Of a stretch of DNA of 19,777 nt, positions 8,536 through 16,433 are shown one piece after another. The notes below the pieces were generated by a model. The model saw only the letters and a list, made by a program, of their open reading frames with translations. It was not told the origin of the DNA and did not search any database. Each line of letters starts with the position of its first letter. The stretch's first letter is position 1. Origin of the DNA: Deltaproteobacteria bacterium (GTDB taxonomy: Bacteria; Desulfobacterota; DSM-4660; Desulfatiglandales; Desulfatiglandaceae); the NCBI GenBank assembly GCA_018644785.1, contig JABGPV010000064.1, positions 1 to 19,777 on the forward strand. Direction: 5' to 3'. Both the position numbers and the translations under genes were made by a program.

Positions 8536-9249
8536 TCACACATTAAACTGACCTGAATCGATTACCGGGGGATCCAACACGTCAAAGGTATGAACAATCT
8601 GTTGATACATCCGCTTTTTCATCTCAAAAATGATCTCCCGCCGCTTATTGAACCCTCTGGCAAATACTAATGTCTCATTCATCAGATCGTCCATATGGCA
8701 GGCTTTGGTGACGATGTGATGGGCTTCGCACTCTTGGGCTGTAGCCCGTTTGCCCGTAAACTGAAGTTCTTCGAATTTGTACTGGGGGATCGCTTTTCCG
8801 ATCAGCGCAATCATGCCGGGCAGAAACGGGATCCCCAAATCCACTTCCGGAAAGCAGAAAAACCCCCGGTCAGAACGCATGAACCGAAAATCAAACGCAC
8901 AAGTCATGATGGCGCCCCCCGCAAAGGCGTGGCCGGAAATGGCACAGACCGTGGGCATGGGGTAAAGAAGAAGCCGCCTGAAAAGGCGATTCATGGTGTA
9001 AAAAAAACCCTTGGCCGTTTCAATATCTCCCTTTTGAACGTGGGGGACCAACCAATCCAGATCAATCCCGTTTGAAAAAATCTTTTCATGGGATGAGGTC
9101 ACCACCAGAACATTGGCATTTGTTTCCTTTTCAATCTGGTCCAATACACCCAGAAAGCTTTCCAGAAACCTAGGGTTAAAGCGATTTTCACCATCGTTTA
9201 AAGTGACCACAGCCACCTTTTCATCCAACGCCCATTCTACGGCTGCCAT
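8536..9249 (-). CDS. Enoyl-CoA isomerase-type crotonase
   Basis: A 237-aa crotonase-fold protein, slightly shorter than most hydratases. SNGIDLDWL (59-67) and GHAFAGGAIM (106-115) form the oxyanion hole. The first hydratase Glu is absent (GGAIM instead of GGxCE), while the second is present in FPEVDLGIP (Glu135). This pattern, with one catalytic Glu at the second position, is that of Delta3-Delta2-enoyl-CoA isomerases, so an isomerase role in unsaturated fatty-acid breakdown is the best guess. AAAGGA lies just upstream of ATG 9249. It follows the anti-sigma kinase gene by 24 bp, an unusual partner for a crotonase. Confidence 0.87.
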   Translation of the reverse strand: MAAVEWALDEKVAVVTLNDGENRFNPRFLESFLGVLDQIEKETNANVLVVTSSHEKIFSNGIDLDWLVPHVQKGDIETAKGFFYTMNRLFRRLLLYPMPTVCAISGHAFAGGAIMTCAFDFRFMRSDRGFFCFPEVDLGIPFLPGMIALIGKAIPQYKFEELQFTGKRATAQECEAHHIVTKACHMDDLMNETLVFARGFNKRREIIFEMKKRMYQQIVHTFDVLDPPVIDSGQFNV

Positions 9250-9273
9250 TTCTCATTCCTTTCATAACAGGAC

Positions 9274-9687
9274 CTATTTCTGACGACACTTTCCGAAAAC
9301 CAGCGTTAACCGATTTTGTCCATTTTCCCGAACATACCGCGCTTCTGTTGTCATTTCCTTTACAAAATGAATTCCAAGGCCCCCCACATAACGCTCCGAC
9401 AGACACGACGAAGCATCCGGACAGGGAGCCGACACGATGTTAAAAGGGGTTCCGCTGTCCAGAATCTCCAGGACAAAAAAATCTTCCTTCACAAAACAAC
9501 TGATGGACACATCGCCATCAGTCTCCGGGTAAGCGTAACAAAAAATGTTGACCAGGACTTCTTCCGCAGCCAGTCGAACTTCCGAAACACGTCGCGCTGA
9601 AAATCCAGCCTTATGGGCCTCTTTATCAACAAAATCAAGCAGCTCTTCAAGGTTTTCCATTTCGGCGGGAAGTCCGATTTTCGCCAT
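9274..9687 (-). CDS. RsbW/SpoIIAB-type anti-sigma serine kinase
   Basis: A 137-aa GHKL ATPase that in this family binds a sigma factor or other target and phosphorylates a STAS partner. The N box is EEVLVNIFCYAYP (42-54, with Asn47), the G1 box is LDSGTPFN (76-83) and the G2 box is GGLGIHFV (102-109). The length fits a stand-alone RsbW domain. It lies 60 bp downstream of the STAS gene, its expected substrate, in the same orientation. No PP2C phosphatase and no sigma factor gene lie nearby, so the target of the switch is not visible here. Confidence 0.88.
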   Translation of the reverse strand: MAKIGLPAEMENLEELLDFVDKEAHKAGFSARRVSEVRLAAEEVLVNIFCYAYPETDGDVSISCFVKEDFFVLEILDSGTPFNIVSAPCPDASSCLSERYVGGLGIHFVKEMTTEARYVRENGQNRLTLVFGKCRQK

Positions 9688-9747
9688 GGCCTGAAACCGT
9701 TCCTTAATATGCTTTTTACGCTTGGGCTTCGAAGGTTGAAGGTTTTC

Positions 9748-10083
9748 TCAAGCGGTTTCAAGCGCTGTAGCCACAGATGCATGGATCGGAATAATGGTGC
9801 TGAACCCCGAAATTTCAAATATTTCCTTGACCGTATCGTGAAGGGACACAATCAAAATTTCCCCGTTCTTGCTCTGTATTTTTTTTGCGGTAATCAAGAC
9901 GCTTCGGAGCCCCGCACTGCTGATATAGTCGAGGCCTTCAAAGTCCACAATGACCTTTAACACACCTTCATCAATGAGGCCATTTAGAAATTGTTCAAAT
10001 TCCGGCGCGGAAACAGCATCCATACGTCCTTCAACCGTAATCACAATGTGGTTTTTTTTCTGACCCATATGTTGAATCTTCAT
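9748..10083 (-). CDS. STAS-domain anti-sigma factor antagonist
   Basis: A STAS protein of 111 aa that binds the kinase encoded next to it when unphosphorylated. The phosphoacceptor loop reads DYISSAGLRS, with the likely acceptor Ser at 56. The frame opens earlier (ATG at 10113), but that start has no ribosome binding site. ATG 10083 has GAGG eight bases upstream and gives the usual STAS length, so I chose it. Together with the RsbW-type gene it forms a partner-switching pair, a regulatory device that releases a target protein in response to a signal. Confidence 0.88.
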   Translation of the reverse strand: MKIQHMGQKKNHIVITVEGRMDAVSAPEFEQFLNGLIDEGVLKVIVDFEGLDYISSAGLRSVLITAKKIQSKNGEILIVSLHDTVKEIFEISGFSTIIPIHASVATALETA

Positions 10084-10303
10084 TGGCTTTGCCTCGATCG
10101 TATTTTGAATCATTGAATATAGATTGGTAATAAAGTCCCAAACCTCATTTCATGGCCAAGACCTCACAAGCTGATGCAGTATAGGCCATTAGGGTTTTCG
10201 TGTCAAAGTGCAGTTTTGGATTTTGGGTTGATTGTGTCCCTCCAATCTGATATTCACTTTTTCAATCACCCATCTTATGATAATGTCCCAAGGGGAAGCA
10301 TCC
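10084..10303. promoter_or_regulatory. Divergent intergenic region between STAS operon and thioesterase
   Basis: This 220-bp gap must hold promoters for both directions. A weak plus-strand candidate is TTCACT (10253-10258), 17 bp, TATGAT (10276-10281), matching four and five of six consensus bases. It would put the transcript start just before the thioesterase ribosome binding site. On the minus strand a TATATT box is visible near 10115, without a good -35. No terminator or repeat is seen. Confidence 0.3.
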
Positions 10304-10771
10304 ATGAAACAACTGAATCCGGCCCATGTAGCGGCCGTTAAAGCGCATATCAACAATTGTCCTTACTTCAATCTTCTCTCCATGAAAATCGACGCCCTCG
10401 AGATGGGCCGTTCCTTTCTGGAAGTGGATGTTCAAGAAAAGCACCTACAGCCTTACGGAATCGTTCATGGGGGCGTTTATTCGTCGCTGATAGACGCCGC
10501 CGCTTTCTGGGCCGCCTATTCAAAAATTGACGGGTCATCCGGCATGACCACCGTTGAGATGAAGCTCAATTACCTGGCACCGGCCGCATCGGGGCGCTTT
10601 ATCGCCAAGGGAAAAAGCATCAAAACCGGGAAAACACTCTGTTTGAGTGAAGCCACCATCTTTGACGAAAAAGAAAGAATGCTGGCCCATGGAACCGTAA
10701 CGCTAATGGTGCTCAATTCCCTTGAAATCAACACAAAGGACGAACTCCCACCCAAATATCTGATACCCTAG
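10304..10771 (+). CDS. PaaI-family hotdog thioesterase
   Basis: A 155-aa single hotdog-fold protein that probably hydrolyses an acyl- or aryl-CoA thioester in the cytoplasm. The PaaI-type signature is HGGVYSSLIDAA at residues 55-66, with the likely catalytic acid Asp64. TTVEMKLNYLAPA (82-94) is also characteristic. The frame is open from 10232, but ATG 10304 has AAGGGG at 10290-10295 with an 8-base spacer, so I take it as the start. It converges on the MscS-type gene with only 4 bp between the stop codons. Its position among crotonases fits a housekeeping role in CoA recycling. Confidence 0.88.
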   Translation: MKQLNPAHVAAVKAHINNCPYFNLLSMKIDALEMGRSFLEVDVQEKHLQPYGIVHGGVYSSLIDAAAFWAAYSKIDGSSGMTTVEMKLNYLAPAASGRFIAKGKSIKTGKTLCLSEATIFDEKERMLAHGTVTLMVLNSLEINTKDELPPKYLIP

Positions 10772-10775
10772 TGAC

Positions 10776-11906
10776 TTATTTTTCAGGCGGCACAAACACT
10801 TCCGGGTTTTCGTAGGGAACAGTTTCCACGTACAGGGACTGGCTGGGGAAGGCAAAATCTGTCCCGGCCTCTTCCACGATTTGCTTGATCCTGTAGGCGA
10901 GTTGTTCTTTGAGTTCGAGCCATTCCCCCCACACCGTGGTGCGGGTAAAGCAGTAGAGCATGATGTCGATGGAAGAATCGCTGAAACGGTCGATGCGCAC
11001 AAAGGTGGAGACCTCGGGTGGATGGGCGAATGCCTCCGACTGGAGGATATAGTCTTCGATCCGGTCCCGGATGGTCCTGAGCTGTTCGATGGTGGTTCGG
11101 TACTCCACCCCGATGATCCAGTAGATCCGCCGGTGGGTCATGGCGGAATAATTGATGAGTGAGTCATCCGAAAGCTTACTGTTGGGCACGTAAACCGGGG
11201 CCTTGTCAAATCTGCGGACCACGGTGGATCGAAACCCGATGGTCTCGACGGTCCCCTCCACCACACCTCTAACGAGAATCCAGTCTCCCGGGTGGAACCG
11301 CTTCTCAACCAGCACCAGTATCCCTGAAATAAGGTTTTTGAAAAGATCCTGGGCCCCCAGTGCCACAGCCACCCCCATGAGACCGAGACCCGCAATAATG
11401 GGTCCAACCCTGATGCCCCAAGTCTCCAGGATTGTGGCGCCGCCGATGAAGATGAAGGCAATACGGACAGCTTTGACGAACCATTCCACCATGGGCATTG
11501 ATAAAACCTTTTCCATACCTCGCAACAACACTGAAAGGGGTTGAACCAGTCTGATCAGACCCCAGAAGATAACGAACACAATGAGGGAGCGGATGAGCCG
11601 GTCCGCGAAGATTTCCAGGTTTCCGGAAAGATTGAGGTGCTCCATTGCAAAGTAGGCGCCCAGCACCACGGGAATGAAACTCACCGGCTTCTGAACAACC
11701 TCCAGGGCCTTGTCATCCAGAGGAGTAGACGTCTTTTGAGTAAGCAGGCTGATCCGGTGAACCAGGATTCGGGAAAACAAACGCCGGATGATCAGAAATC
11801 CCAAAAAAATAAGAACGGCCACCGTAATCCGCCCGATATCGATGCCGTAAAGGCCATTATTCCACACATCCACAACAATTTCCCAGAATGTTTTCCAGCT
11901 TTCCAT
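10776..11906 (-). CDS. MscS-family mechanosensitive channel
   Basis: A 376-aa inner-membrane channel protein that opens under membrane tension and releases solutes. Hydrophobic segments lie at about 24-43, 73-89, 104-122, 144-160 and 169-186. The last is the pore helix, with GLGLMGVAVALGAQDL and then SGILVLVEKRFHPGDW leading into the cytoplasmic beta domain; VPNSKLSD (239-246) is a family marker. The frame opens 13 codons earlier at 11945, but only ATG 11906 has a strong site (GGAGGG, about 6 bp upstream), so I prefer it. The protein is larger than E. coli MscS because of extra N-terminal membrane helices. It is divergent from recC. Confidence 0.92.
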   Translation of the reverse strand: MESWKTFWEIVVDVWNNGLYGIDIGRITVAVLIFLGFLIIRRLFSRILVHRISLLTQKTSTPLDDKALEVVQKPVSFIPVVLGAYFAMEHLNLSGNLEIFADRLIRSLIVFVIFWGLIRLVQPLSVLLRGMEKVLSMPMVEWFVKAVRIAFIFIGGATILETWGIRVGPIIAGLGLMGVAVALGAQDLFKNLISGILVLVEKRFHPGDWILVRGVVEGTVETIGFRSTVVRRFDKAPVYVPNSKLSDDSLINYSAMTHRRIYWIIGVEYRTTIEQLRTIRDRIEDYILQSEAFAHPPEVSTFVRIDRFSDSSIDIMLYCFTRTTVWGEWLELKEQLAYRIKQIVEEAGTDFAFPSQSLYVETVPYENPEVFVPPEK

Positions 11907-12109
11907 TCTTTCCCTCCAGGTTAAATAACGCTTCTCTGAAGCCATGATTTCGAAAGTGCCCGTTTTTTCCTCGGCTCTCAGAATTCAGGCCCCATGGTGA
12001 TCCAAGCAGGGTCATATGTCAAGGGGTGGCGATAAACGTTGTGACGGTTCGTTTTTTTAACAACTTTTACTTTACGTGTTTCAACATAAAAGGATAAACA
12101 CTTTAAGGA

Positions 12110-15100
12110 GTGGTTTTAACAAGACCTTTTGGGAGAGACCCTTTGCCATACCCGACAGATAGAAAAATAGCGGAACTGCCTCCCGGTTTTTCCGTCATTC
12201 ATTCCAACCGCATGGAGGATTTGCGAAGGGTCGCCATCCAGTGGGTCCTGAAACATCCCCTAGCACCCCTGGAAAATGAAGTGTTCATTGTTCAGAGCAA
12301 CGGCATGGCACAATGGCTCAAGCTGGCCCTGGCGGAAAATGACGGCTGCGGCATCAGTGCAGCGGTTTCCTTTCAATTAACCGCGCGTTTCTTGTGGCAG
12401 GCCTATCGGGCGGTATTGGGACCGAACGGCATACCGCCAGAATCCCCCTATGACAAAGAGCCACTCAAATGGCGGTTATTGCGCTTGCTGAAAGGATTGT
12501 CCAGGGAGAAAGGCTTTTCGGCCATTGGCCGGTTTTTGTCCAACGATCCTGATTCAATCAAACGGTATCAACTGGCTTGTCGCCTGGCGGATCTGTACGA
12601 CCAGTATCAGGTTTACAGGGCAGACTGGCTGGAGGACTGGGCCCTCGGCCGGGACCAGCTCAGAAATGCCAAAGGAAAACCGGCGCCCCTGCCCTTTGAA
12701 CAGCGCTGGCAGGCTGAACTATGGCGCCTGATTCAATCTGATGTACCTGATCTGAAACGGCATACCAGCCGTTCCAGCTTGCATCGACTTTTTCTGAAAG
12801 CGGCCCGGAGCCTTCCAGAACGGCCCCTTACCCTGCCCCGCCGCATCATTGTTTTCGGTATCAGCACCTTGCCCGGACAAGCCCTGGAAGCATTGCACGC
12901 GCTCAGTCCACACAGCCAGGTGCTTTTTTTTATACACAACCCCTGCCGGTTCTACTGGGCTGATATCATGGAAGACCGCGAACTGCTGCGGATTGAACAG
13001 ATCCGCCATGTTACCCGTACCGGGACCCTCCAAAAAACAAGTCCTGAATCTCTACACCACACGGTCAACCCGCTTTTGGCCTCCTGGGGTAAACAGGGAC
13101 GGGACACCATCGGTCTCCTGTATGGATACGACCAGCCGGAGGCATACCGAAAAAGTTTTGATGAAATTGATCTCTTTAACGATTTTGCTGCTGAAAAAAA
13201 CGAGGCTGCCCCTCTGTTGAGCCGGGTGCAGCAGGCGATCCTTGATCTGACACCCTTGCCCGGAGCCCATGAAAAAAAAACGACCATATCCCTTGACGAT
13301 CGTTCCATCACCTTCAAAATGGTCTACAGCCGCCAGCGGGAAGTGGAAATCCTGCAGGACCAACTGCTCGATCTGTTCAAGCAGAGCCCGAACTTAAAGC
13401 CAAAAGACATTATCGTCATGGCCCCTGACATAGATATTTATGCGCCCCATATTGAATCTGTTTTCGGCAACGTGATGCGGCAGGACCCGCGTTTTGTTCC
13501 CTTTGCCATCGCCGACAGACCTGACCGGGCCGGTCTTCCCATGCTGCGCGCCTTTGAAAAACTGCTTCATCTGCCCACCTCACGCATGGCCCAAAGCGAT
13601 ATTCTGGACCTGCTGCAGGTTCCTGTCTTTCGCCATCGCTTTGGCCTGGGGGAACATGATGTGCAGAAATTACAGCTTTGGATTGACGGCGCGGGCATTC
13701 GGTGGGGACTCGATGCAGTGCAGCGAACCGCCTTTGACCTGCCGCGGGATCTTGATGAAAACACCTGGCAATTCGGTTTACGCCGCATGTTGCTGGGTTA
13801 CGCCGTGGGCACGGGTGAATCCTGGCGGGACATTGAGCCCTATGATGAAGTCGGCGGGTTGGAAGCTGAACTGATCGGCCCTTTGCATCTCCTCATCAAC
13901 CATTTGGAAAAACACTGGCAGGCACTCAAAAACCCGTGCCCTCCCCAAGTTTGGCACAAGCGAATTCTGGCGTTGTTAAATGATTTTTTTCTACCCACCG
14001 ACAGTAGCGATCAGCTCACCCGGCGCCTTCTGGAAGACATATTAACGGCGTGGCGAGACGCCTGCAAGGATGCCGGTCTGGAAGAACCCCTGCCCCTGGC
14101 AGTGGTTCGAGACGTTTTGCTGAGCGCCATAAAAAGCCAAAGCATATCACAGCGTTTTCTGGTGGGCATGGTCAATTTCTGCACCCTGATGCCCATGCGG
14201 GCCATTCCCTTTAAAGTGGTCTGTCTGTTGGGCATGAATGACGGGGAATACCCCCGCAGTATTCCCCCCATGGATTTCGATTTGATGGCCGCGCCCGGTC
14301 TTTACCGCCCGGGAGATCGTTCCCGTCGAGAAGACGACCGCTACCTGTTCCTTGAGGCACTGCTCTCAGCGCGGGAAAACCTCTACATCAGCTATATTGG
14401 CCGCGATGTAAATGATAAAAGTGAGCGGATGCCGTCAGTGCTGGTGAGCCAGCTTCGAGATTATCTGGCGGGAGGCTGGCAAATTGAGACGGATAATGCC
14501 ATGGACCTGTTGGATCACCTGACTTGCCTGCACCCGCTGCAACCCTTCAGCAAAGCGTACTTTCTGCCCGATGGGTCCCGGGAACTGTTCACCCATGCCC
14601 GGGAATGGCGAAAAATGCTGGATCCGCCGGAAACGAAATCGGACCCGGACAGGCTGGATCCGGCCCCAATCGATACCGGGCCGGGGCTGATCCAATTGAT
14701 TCGATGCCTTAAAAATCCCATCAAGTGCTTTTTCAACCAGAGACTGAACGTCTATTTTGACGACGCCGAGACCATAACCCGGAACCAAGAACCCTTTGCC
14801 CTGGATGGGCTTTCGCCATTCAACCAGGGGAAAATGCTGTTGAACGCCGGCCTGGCAGCCCCGGCTTCGGAATGCTCGGAAGCCGTTTATTCGGCAGCTC
14901 GACGGCTGCAGCGCACGGGGGAATTGCCGCCGGGCGGTTTCGGCCCGCTATCAGCCCAAAAGCTCGCCGAACCGGTCTTTCAGATGCTGAAGTACCATCA
15001 CCGGCTGACCAAAGATTTTCCCCATGCATGCCCCCCTGTGGAAATCCGGTTTCCGATCCGGATTGATGGATGCGACTGCGAAGTGCTGGAAGACTGGCTG

Positions 15101-15670
15101 GACGGTTTACGGACAAATCAACCTGAAGCATCGACCTTAGAAAAACCCGGCCAATATACACGCTGGGAGTTTTACCCCAATGAAATCCTGGATAAGAAAA
15201 GCCGGGTTTCACGTCCGGACAGCCTGGTGGCTCTCTGGGTTAAACACCTGGCGGGATGTGCCCGGGGAATGGCACTCACCAGCATCCTGGTGGCCCCTGA
15301 CGGTCTTGCGGAACTGCCTCCCCTTCATCCGGAAAAGGCAGGGAAATGGCTGGCAGACATCATTGCATTCTGGTGGCAGGGTCTTCAGGAACCCCTTCCC
15401 GTGACAGCGAAAACAGCGCTGGCTTATCTAAACTTATTGTTTTCCAGTGACAACAGGGAAGGCGTTTTGGAAAAGGCACGGGAGGCGGCTCGAAAAGCCT
15501 ATGAGGGGGATGGGTACCATTTTAAAGGGGAGCTTGGGTACGGGGATGGTGTCTATTTAAAACGATGTTACCCTGATTTTGACGCCCTTTGGCAGGCTGA
15601 AAATAATAGTTTCGAAACTTTAGCCGAGCGCATCTACGGGCCACTCATGGAAACCATTTGGAACGATTAA
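12110..15670 (+). CDS. recC: RecC, gamma subunit of the RecBCD exonuclease
   Basis: RecC is the structural and Chi-scanning subunit of RecBCD, which processes double-strand breaks. The 1186-aa length is close to the family (1122 in E. coli). The N-terminal motif HSNR (31-34) and VQSNGMAQWL (61-70) match the E. coli pattern HSNR and VQSTGMAQWL. LLGMNDGEYPRS near 705-716 and RREDDRYLFLEAL after it belong to the conserved helicase-like core. GTG 12110 is the first codon after an in-frame stop, but it overlaps its only AAGGAG. A TTG at 12143, preceded by GGGAG with 7-bp spacing, is a better-spaced start. No recB or recD gene follows. The stop codon lies inside a repeat that also occurs at 16861. 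Confidence 0.93.
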   Translation: MVLTRPFGRDPLPYPTDRKIAELPPGFSVIHSNRMEDLRRVAIQWVLKHPLAPLENEVFIVQSNGMAQWLKLALAENDGCGISAAVSFQLTARFLWQAYRAVLGPNGIPPESPYDKEPLKWRLLRLLKGLSREKGFSAIGRFLSNDPDSIKRYQLACRLADLYDQYQVYRADWLEDWALGRDQLRNAKGKPAPLPFEQRWQAELWRLIQSDVPDLKRHTSRSSLHRLFLKAARSLPERPLTLPRRIIVFGISTLPGQALEALHALSPHSQVLFFIHNPCRFYWADIMEDRELLRIEQIRHVTRTGTLQKTSPESLHHTVNPLLASWGKQGRDTIGLLYGYDQPEAYRKSFDEIDLFNDFAAEKNEAAPLLSRVQQAILDLTPLPGAHEKKTTISLDDRSITFKMVYSRQREVEILQDQLLDLFKQSPNLKPKDIIVMAPDIDIYAPHIESVFGNVMRQDPRFVPFAIADRPDRAGLPMLRAFEKLLHLPTSRMAQSDILDLLQVPVFRHRFGLGEHDVQKLQLWIDGAGIRWGLDAVQRTAFDLPRDLDENTWQFGLRRMLLGYAVGTGESWRDIEPYDEVGGLEAELIGPLHLLINHLEKHWQALKNPCPPQVWHKRILALLNDFFLPTDSSDQLTRRLLEDILTAWRDACKDAGLEEPLPLAVVRDVLLSAIKSQSISQRFLVGMVNFCTLMPMRAIPFKVVCLLGMNDGEYPRSIPPMDFDLMAAPGLYRPGDRSRREDDRYLFLEALLSARENLYISYIGRDVNDKSERMPSVLVSQLRDYLAGGWQIETDNAMDLLDHLTCLHPLQPFSKAYFLPDGSRELFTHAREWRKMLDPPETKSDPDRLDPAPIDTGPGLIQLIRCLKNPIKCFFNQRLNVYFDDAETITRNQEPFALDGLSPFNQGKMLLNAGLAAPASECSEAVYSAARRLQRTGELPPGGFGPLSAQKLAEPVFQMLKYHHRLTKDFPHACPPVEIRFPIRIDGCDCEVLEDWLDGLRTNQPEASTLEKPGQYTRWEFYPNEILDKKSRVSRPDSLVALWVKHLAGCARGMALTSILVAPDGLAELPPLHPEKAGKWLADIIAFWWQGLQEPLPVTAKTALAYLNLLFSSDNREGVLEKAREAARKAYEGDGYHFKGELGYGDGVYLKRCYPDFDALWQAENNSFETLAERIYGPLMETIWND

Positions 15671-15713
15671 GGCCCGGGAATCGAGCCGCTTGTTCTGCGG
15701 TATAATGTTAAGC
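15666..15713 (-). repeat. Degenerate attC-like site at the recC stop codon
   Basis: Positions 15666-15694 repeat 16861-16891 in the same orientation: 27 matches, 2 mismatches and one 2-bp gap. The recC TAA (15668-15670) is part of it. Read on the minus strand, GCTTAAC (15713-15707) follows the HicB-like gene and fits the outer attC core RYYYAAC. The opposite core is poor (CTTAAT), so this is a worn or hybrid site marking the outer end of the array. Confidence 0.45.
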
Positions 15714-15926
15714 TACTTGGTAGACCACAGGACGATAATGTGGCTCAGGGATAGATTTTCCGTGTGTACGTGCGGACTCCAACCATACATCTTTTGCATT
15801 TAATACTTCCAATAACGCTTTTTCCGGAGATTCTCCATAAGAAGAGCAATACTTCAAATCAGGTATGTCTGCTACATATCCTTCGTCATCTTCGCTGTAA
15901 AAGATATTGATGTGATAATCCTTCAT
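15708..15926 (-). CDS. HicB-like antitoxin-family protein, solitary
   Basis: A 72-aa protein with the HicB-type partial RNase H-like fold: YHINIFYSEDDEGYVADIPD followed by CSSYGESPEKALLEVLNAK. It ends in PEPHYRPVVYQVA. HicB proteins neutralise the HicA mRNA interferase. Upstream on this strand is an attC-like site and no HicA gene, and there is no C-terminal DNA-binding domain, so this is a single-gene cassette. The frame opens at GTG 15947 without a ribosome binding site; ATG 15926 gives the MKDYHINIFYS start expected of the family. The stop codon is inside the following attC-like core. Confidence 0.8.
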   Translation of the reverse strand: MKDYHINIFYSEDDEGYVADIPDLKYCSSYGESPEKALLEVLNAKDVWLESARTHGKSIPEPHYRPVVYQVA

Positions 15927-15960
15927 TTCCAGATTATGGATCTCCACTATATTTTGTTAG

Positions 15961-16007
15961 AGCTAACGATAAGATGAGTTGCGTAAGCCCGCTCCATCTT
16001 TTGACTA
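15961..16007 (-). repeat. Probable attC site, degenerate
   Basis: On the minus strand the site ends with GTTAGCT (15967-15961), one base off the GTTRRRY core. Inner arms AAGATGGAG (16000-15992) and CTCATCTT (15978-15971) pair with one unpaired G, the asymmetry expected of attC, across a 13-nt loop. The R'' core at the far end is not conserved. The stop codon of the nucleotidyltransferase gene (16005-16007) lies at that end. Confidence 0.5.
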
Positions 16008-16304
16008 TATCAGAATCCCATTTCTCATTACTTCTTCTAAAAAACCGCTTTCGTCGTGTTTTGTTTCAAAAAGAATGGGTTCGATTCTATCATCCACTTC
16101 CCTTCTAACTCTCCACAACAGAGGTCTTGTAGAAAAATAATCCCCTTGCATTTCATCGACTATTATCGCGACATCCACATCACTGTCTTCTCTCTGACTC
16201 CCTCTTGCATAAGAACCGAACAGAATCATTTTATCAAATGACATATATTGTGATAGAAGTTTTTTGTATCTTTTAAGTTTTGTTATAACTTCTGCTTTAT
16301 CCAT
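16005..16304 (-). CDS. mntA: MNT-type nucleotidyltransferase antitoxin
   Basis: A 99-aa minimal nucleotidyltransferase. The active-site pattern is FGSYARGSQREDSDVDVAI (29-47), with Gly30-Ser31 and the metal-binding Asp42 and Asp44. In HepT/MntA systems the MNT protein inactivates a HEPN ribonuclease, in known cases by adding AMP to it. GAGG lies about 10 bp before the ATG. The gene overlaps by 22 bp a short upstream frame that looks like a collapsed HEPN gene, so it appears to have lost its toxin. The stop is inside the attC-like site that follows. The mntA symbol is by family resemblance. Confidence 0.85.
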   Translation of the reverse strand: MDKAEVITKLKRYKKLLSQYMSFDKMILFGSYARGSQREDSDVDVAIIVDEMQGDYFSTRPLLWRVRREVDDRIEPILFETKHDESGFLEEVMRNGILI

Positions 16305-16351
16305 TGCTGAAGTTCCTCATCATATTCAGACAGTTCCATCCAATATCTTAT
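16283..16351 (-). pseudogene. Remnant of a HEPN toxin gene, internally deleted
   Basis: The 22-codon frame IRYWMELSEYDEELQQWIKQ plus KL joins two pieces that look like opposite ends of a HepT-type HEPN protein. RYWMELSEYD resembles the usual N-terminus (YWxxLAEYD), and EELQQWIKQKL resembles the usual C-terminus before the overlap with mntA. The whole middle, including the RxxxxxH ribonuclease motif, is missing, in frame. The codon at the expected start is ATA (16349-16351), with GAGGAG just upstream. The family match is from memory and needs a profile search. Confidence 0.4.
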
Positions 16352-16364
16352 TTGATAATCTCCT

Positions 16365-16433
16365 CTATAACGACCCAGTTGAGTGGCAGCAGCCAAGGCC
16401 TTGTTTGCCATCCACTCAAGCGCCTGGTTCGGC
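16365..16433 (-). repeat. Probable attC site
   Basis: Read on the minus strand, the site opens with GCCGAAC (16433-16427), the same variant core as in 18733-18807, and both continue CAG. Inner arms TTGAGTGG (16419-16412) and CCACTCAA (16386-16379) pair perfectly around a 25-nt loop. The closing core is GTTATAG, only partly matching GTTRRRY. The stop codon of the preceding gene (16416-16418) is inside the left arm. Confidence 0.55.

Noticed and set aside
10232..10303. Upstream start for the thioesterase giving 24 more residues
   Set aside because: No ribosome binding site; ATG 10304 has a well-spaced AAGGGG and gives the normal family length.
11907..11945. Upstream start for the MscS-type gene
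   Set aside because: No ribosome binding site there, while ATG 11906 has GGAGGG at good distance.
15671..15700. Intrinsic terminator after recC
   Set aside because: Short CCGC/GCGG pairing exists but no T-run follows; the stretch is better explained as the repeat shared with 16861.
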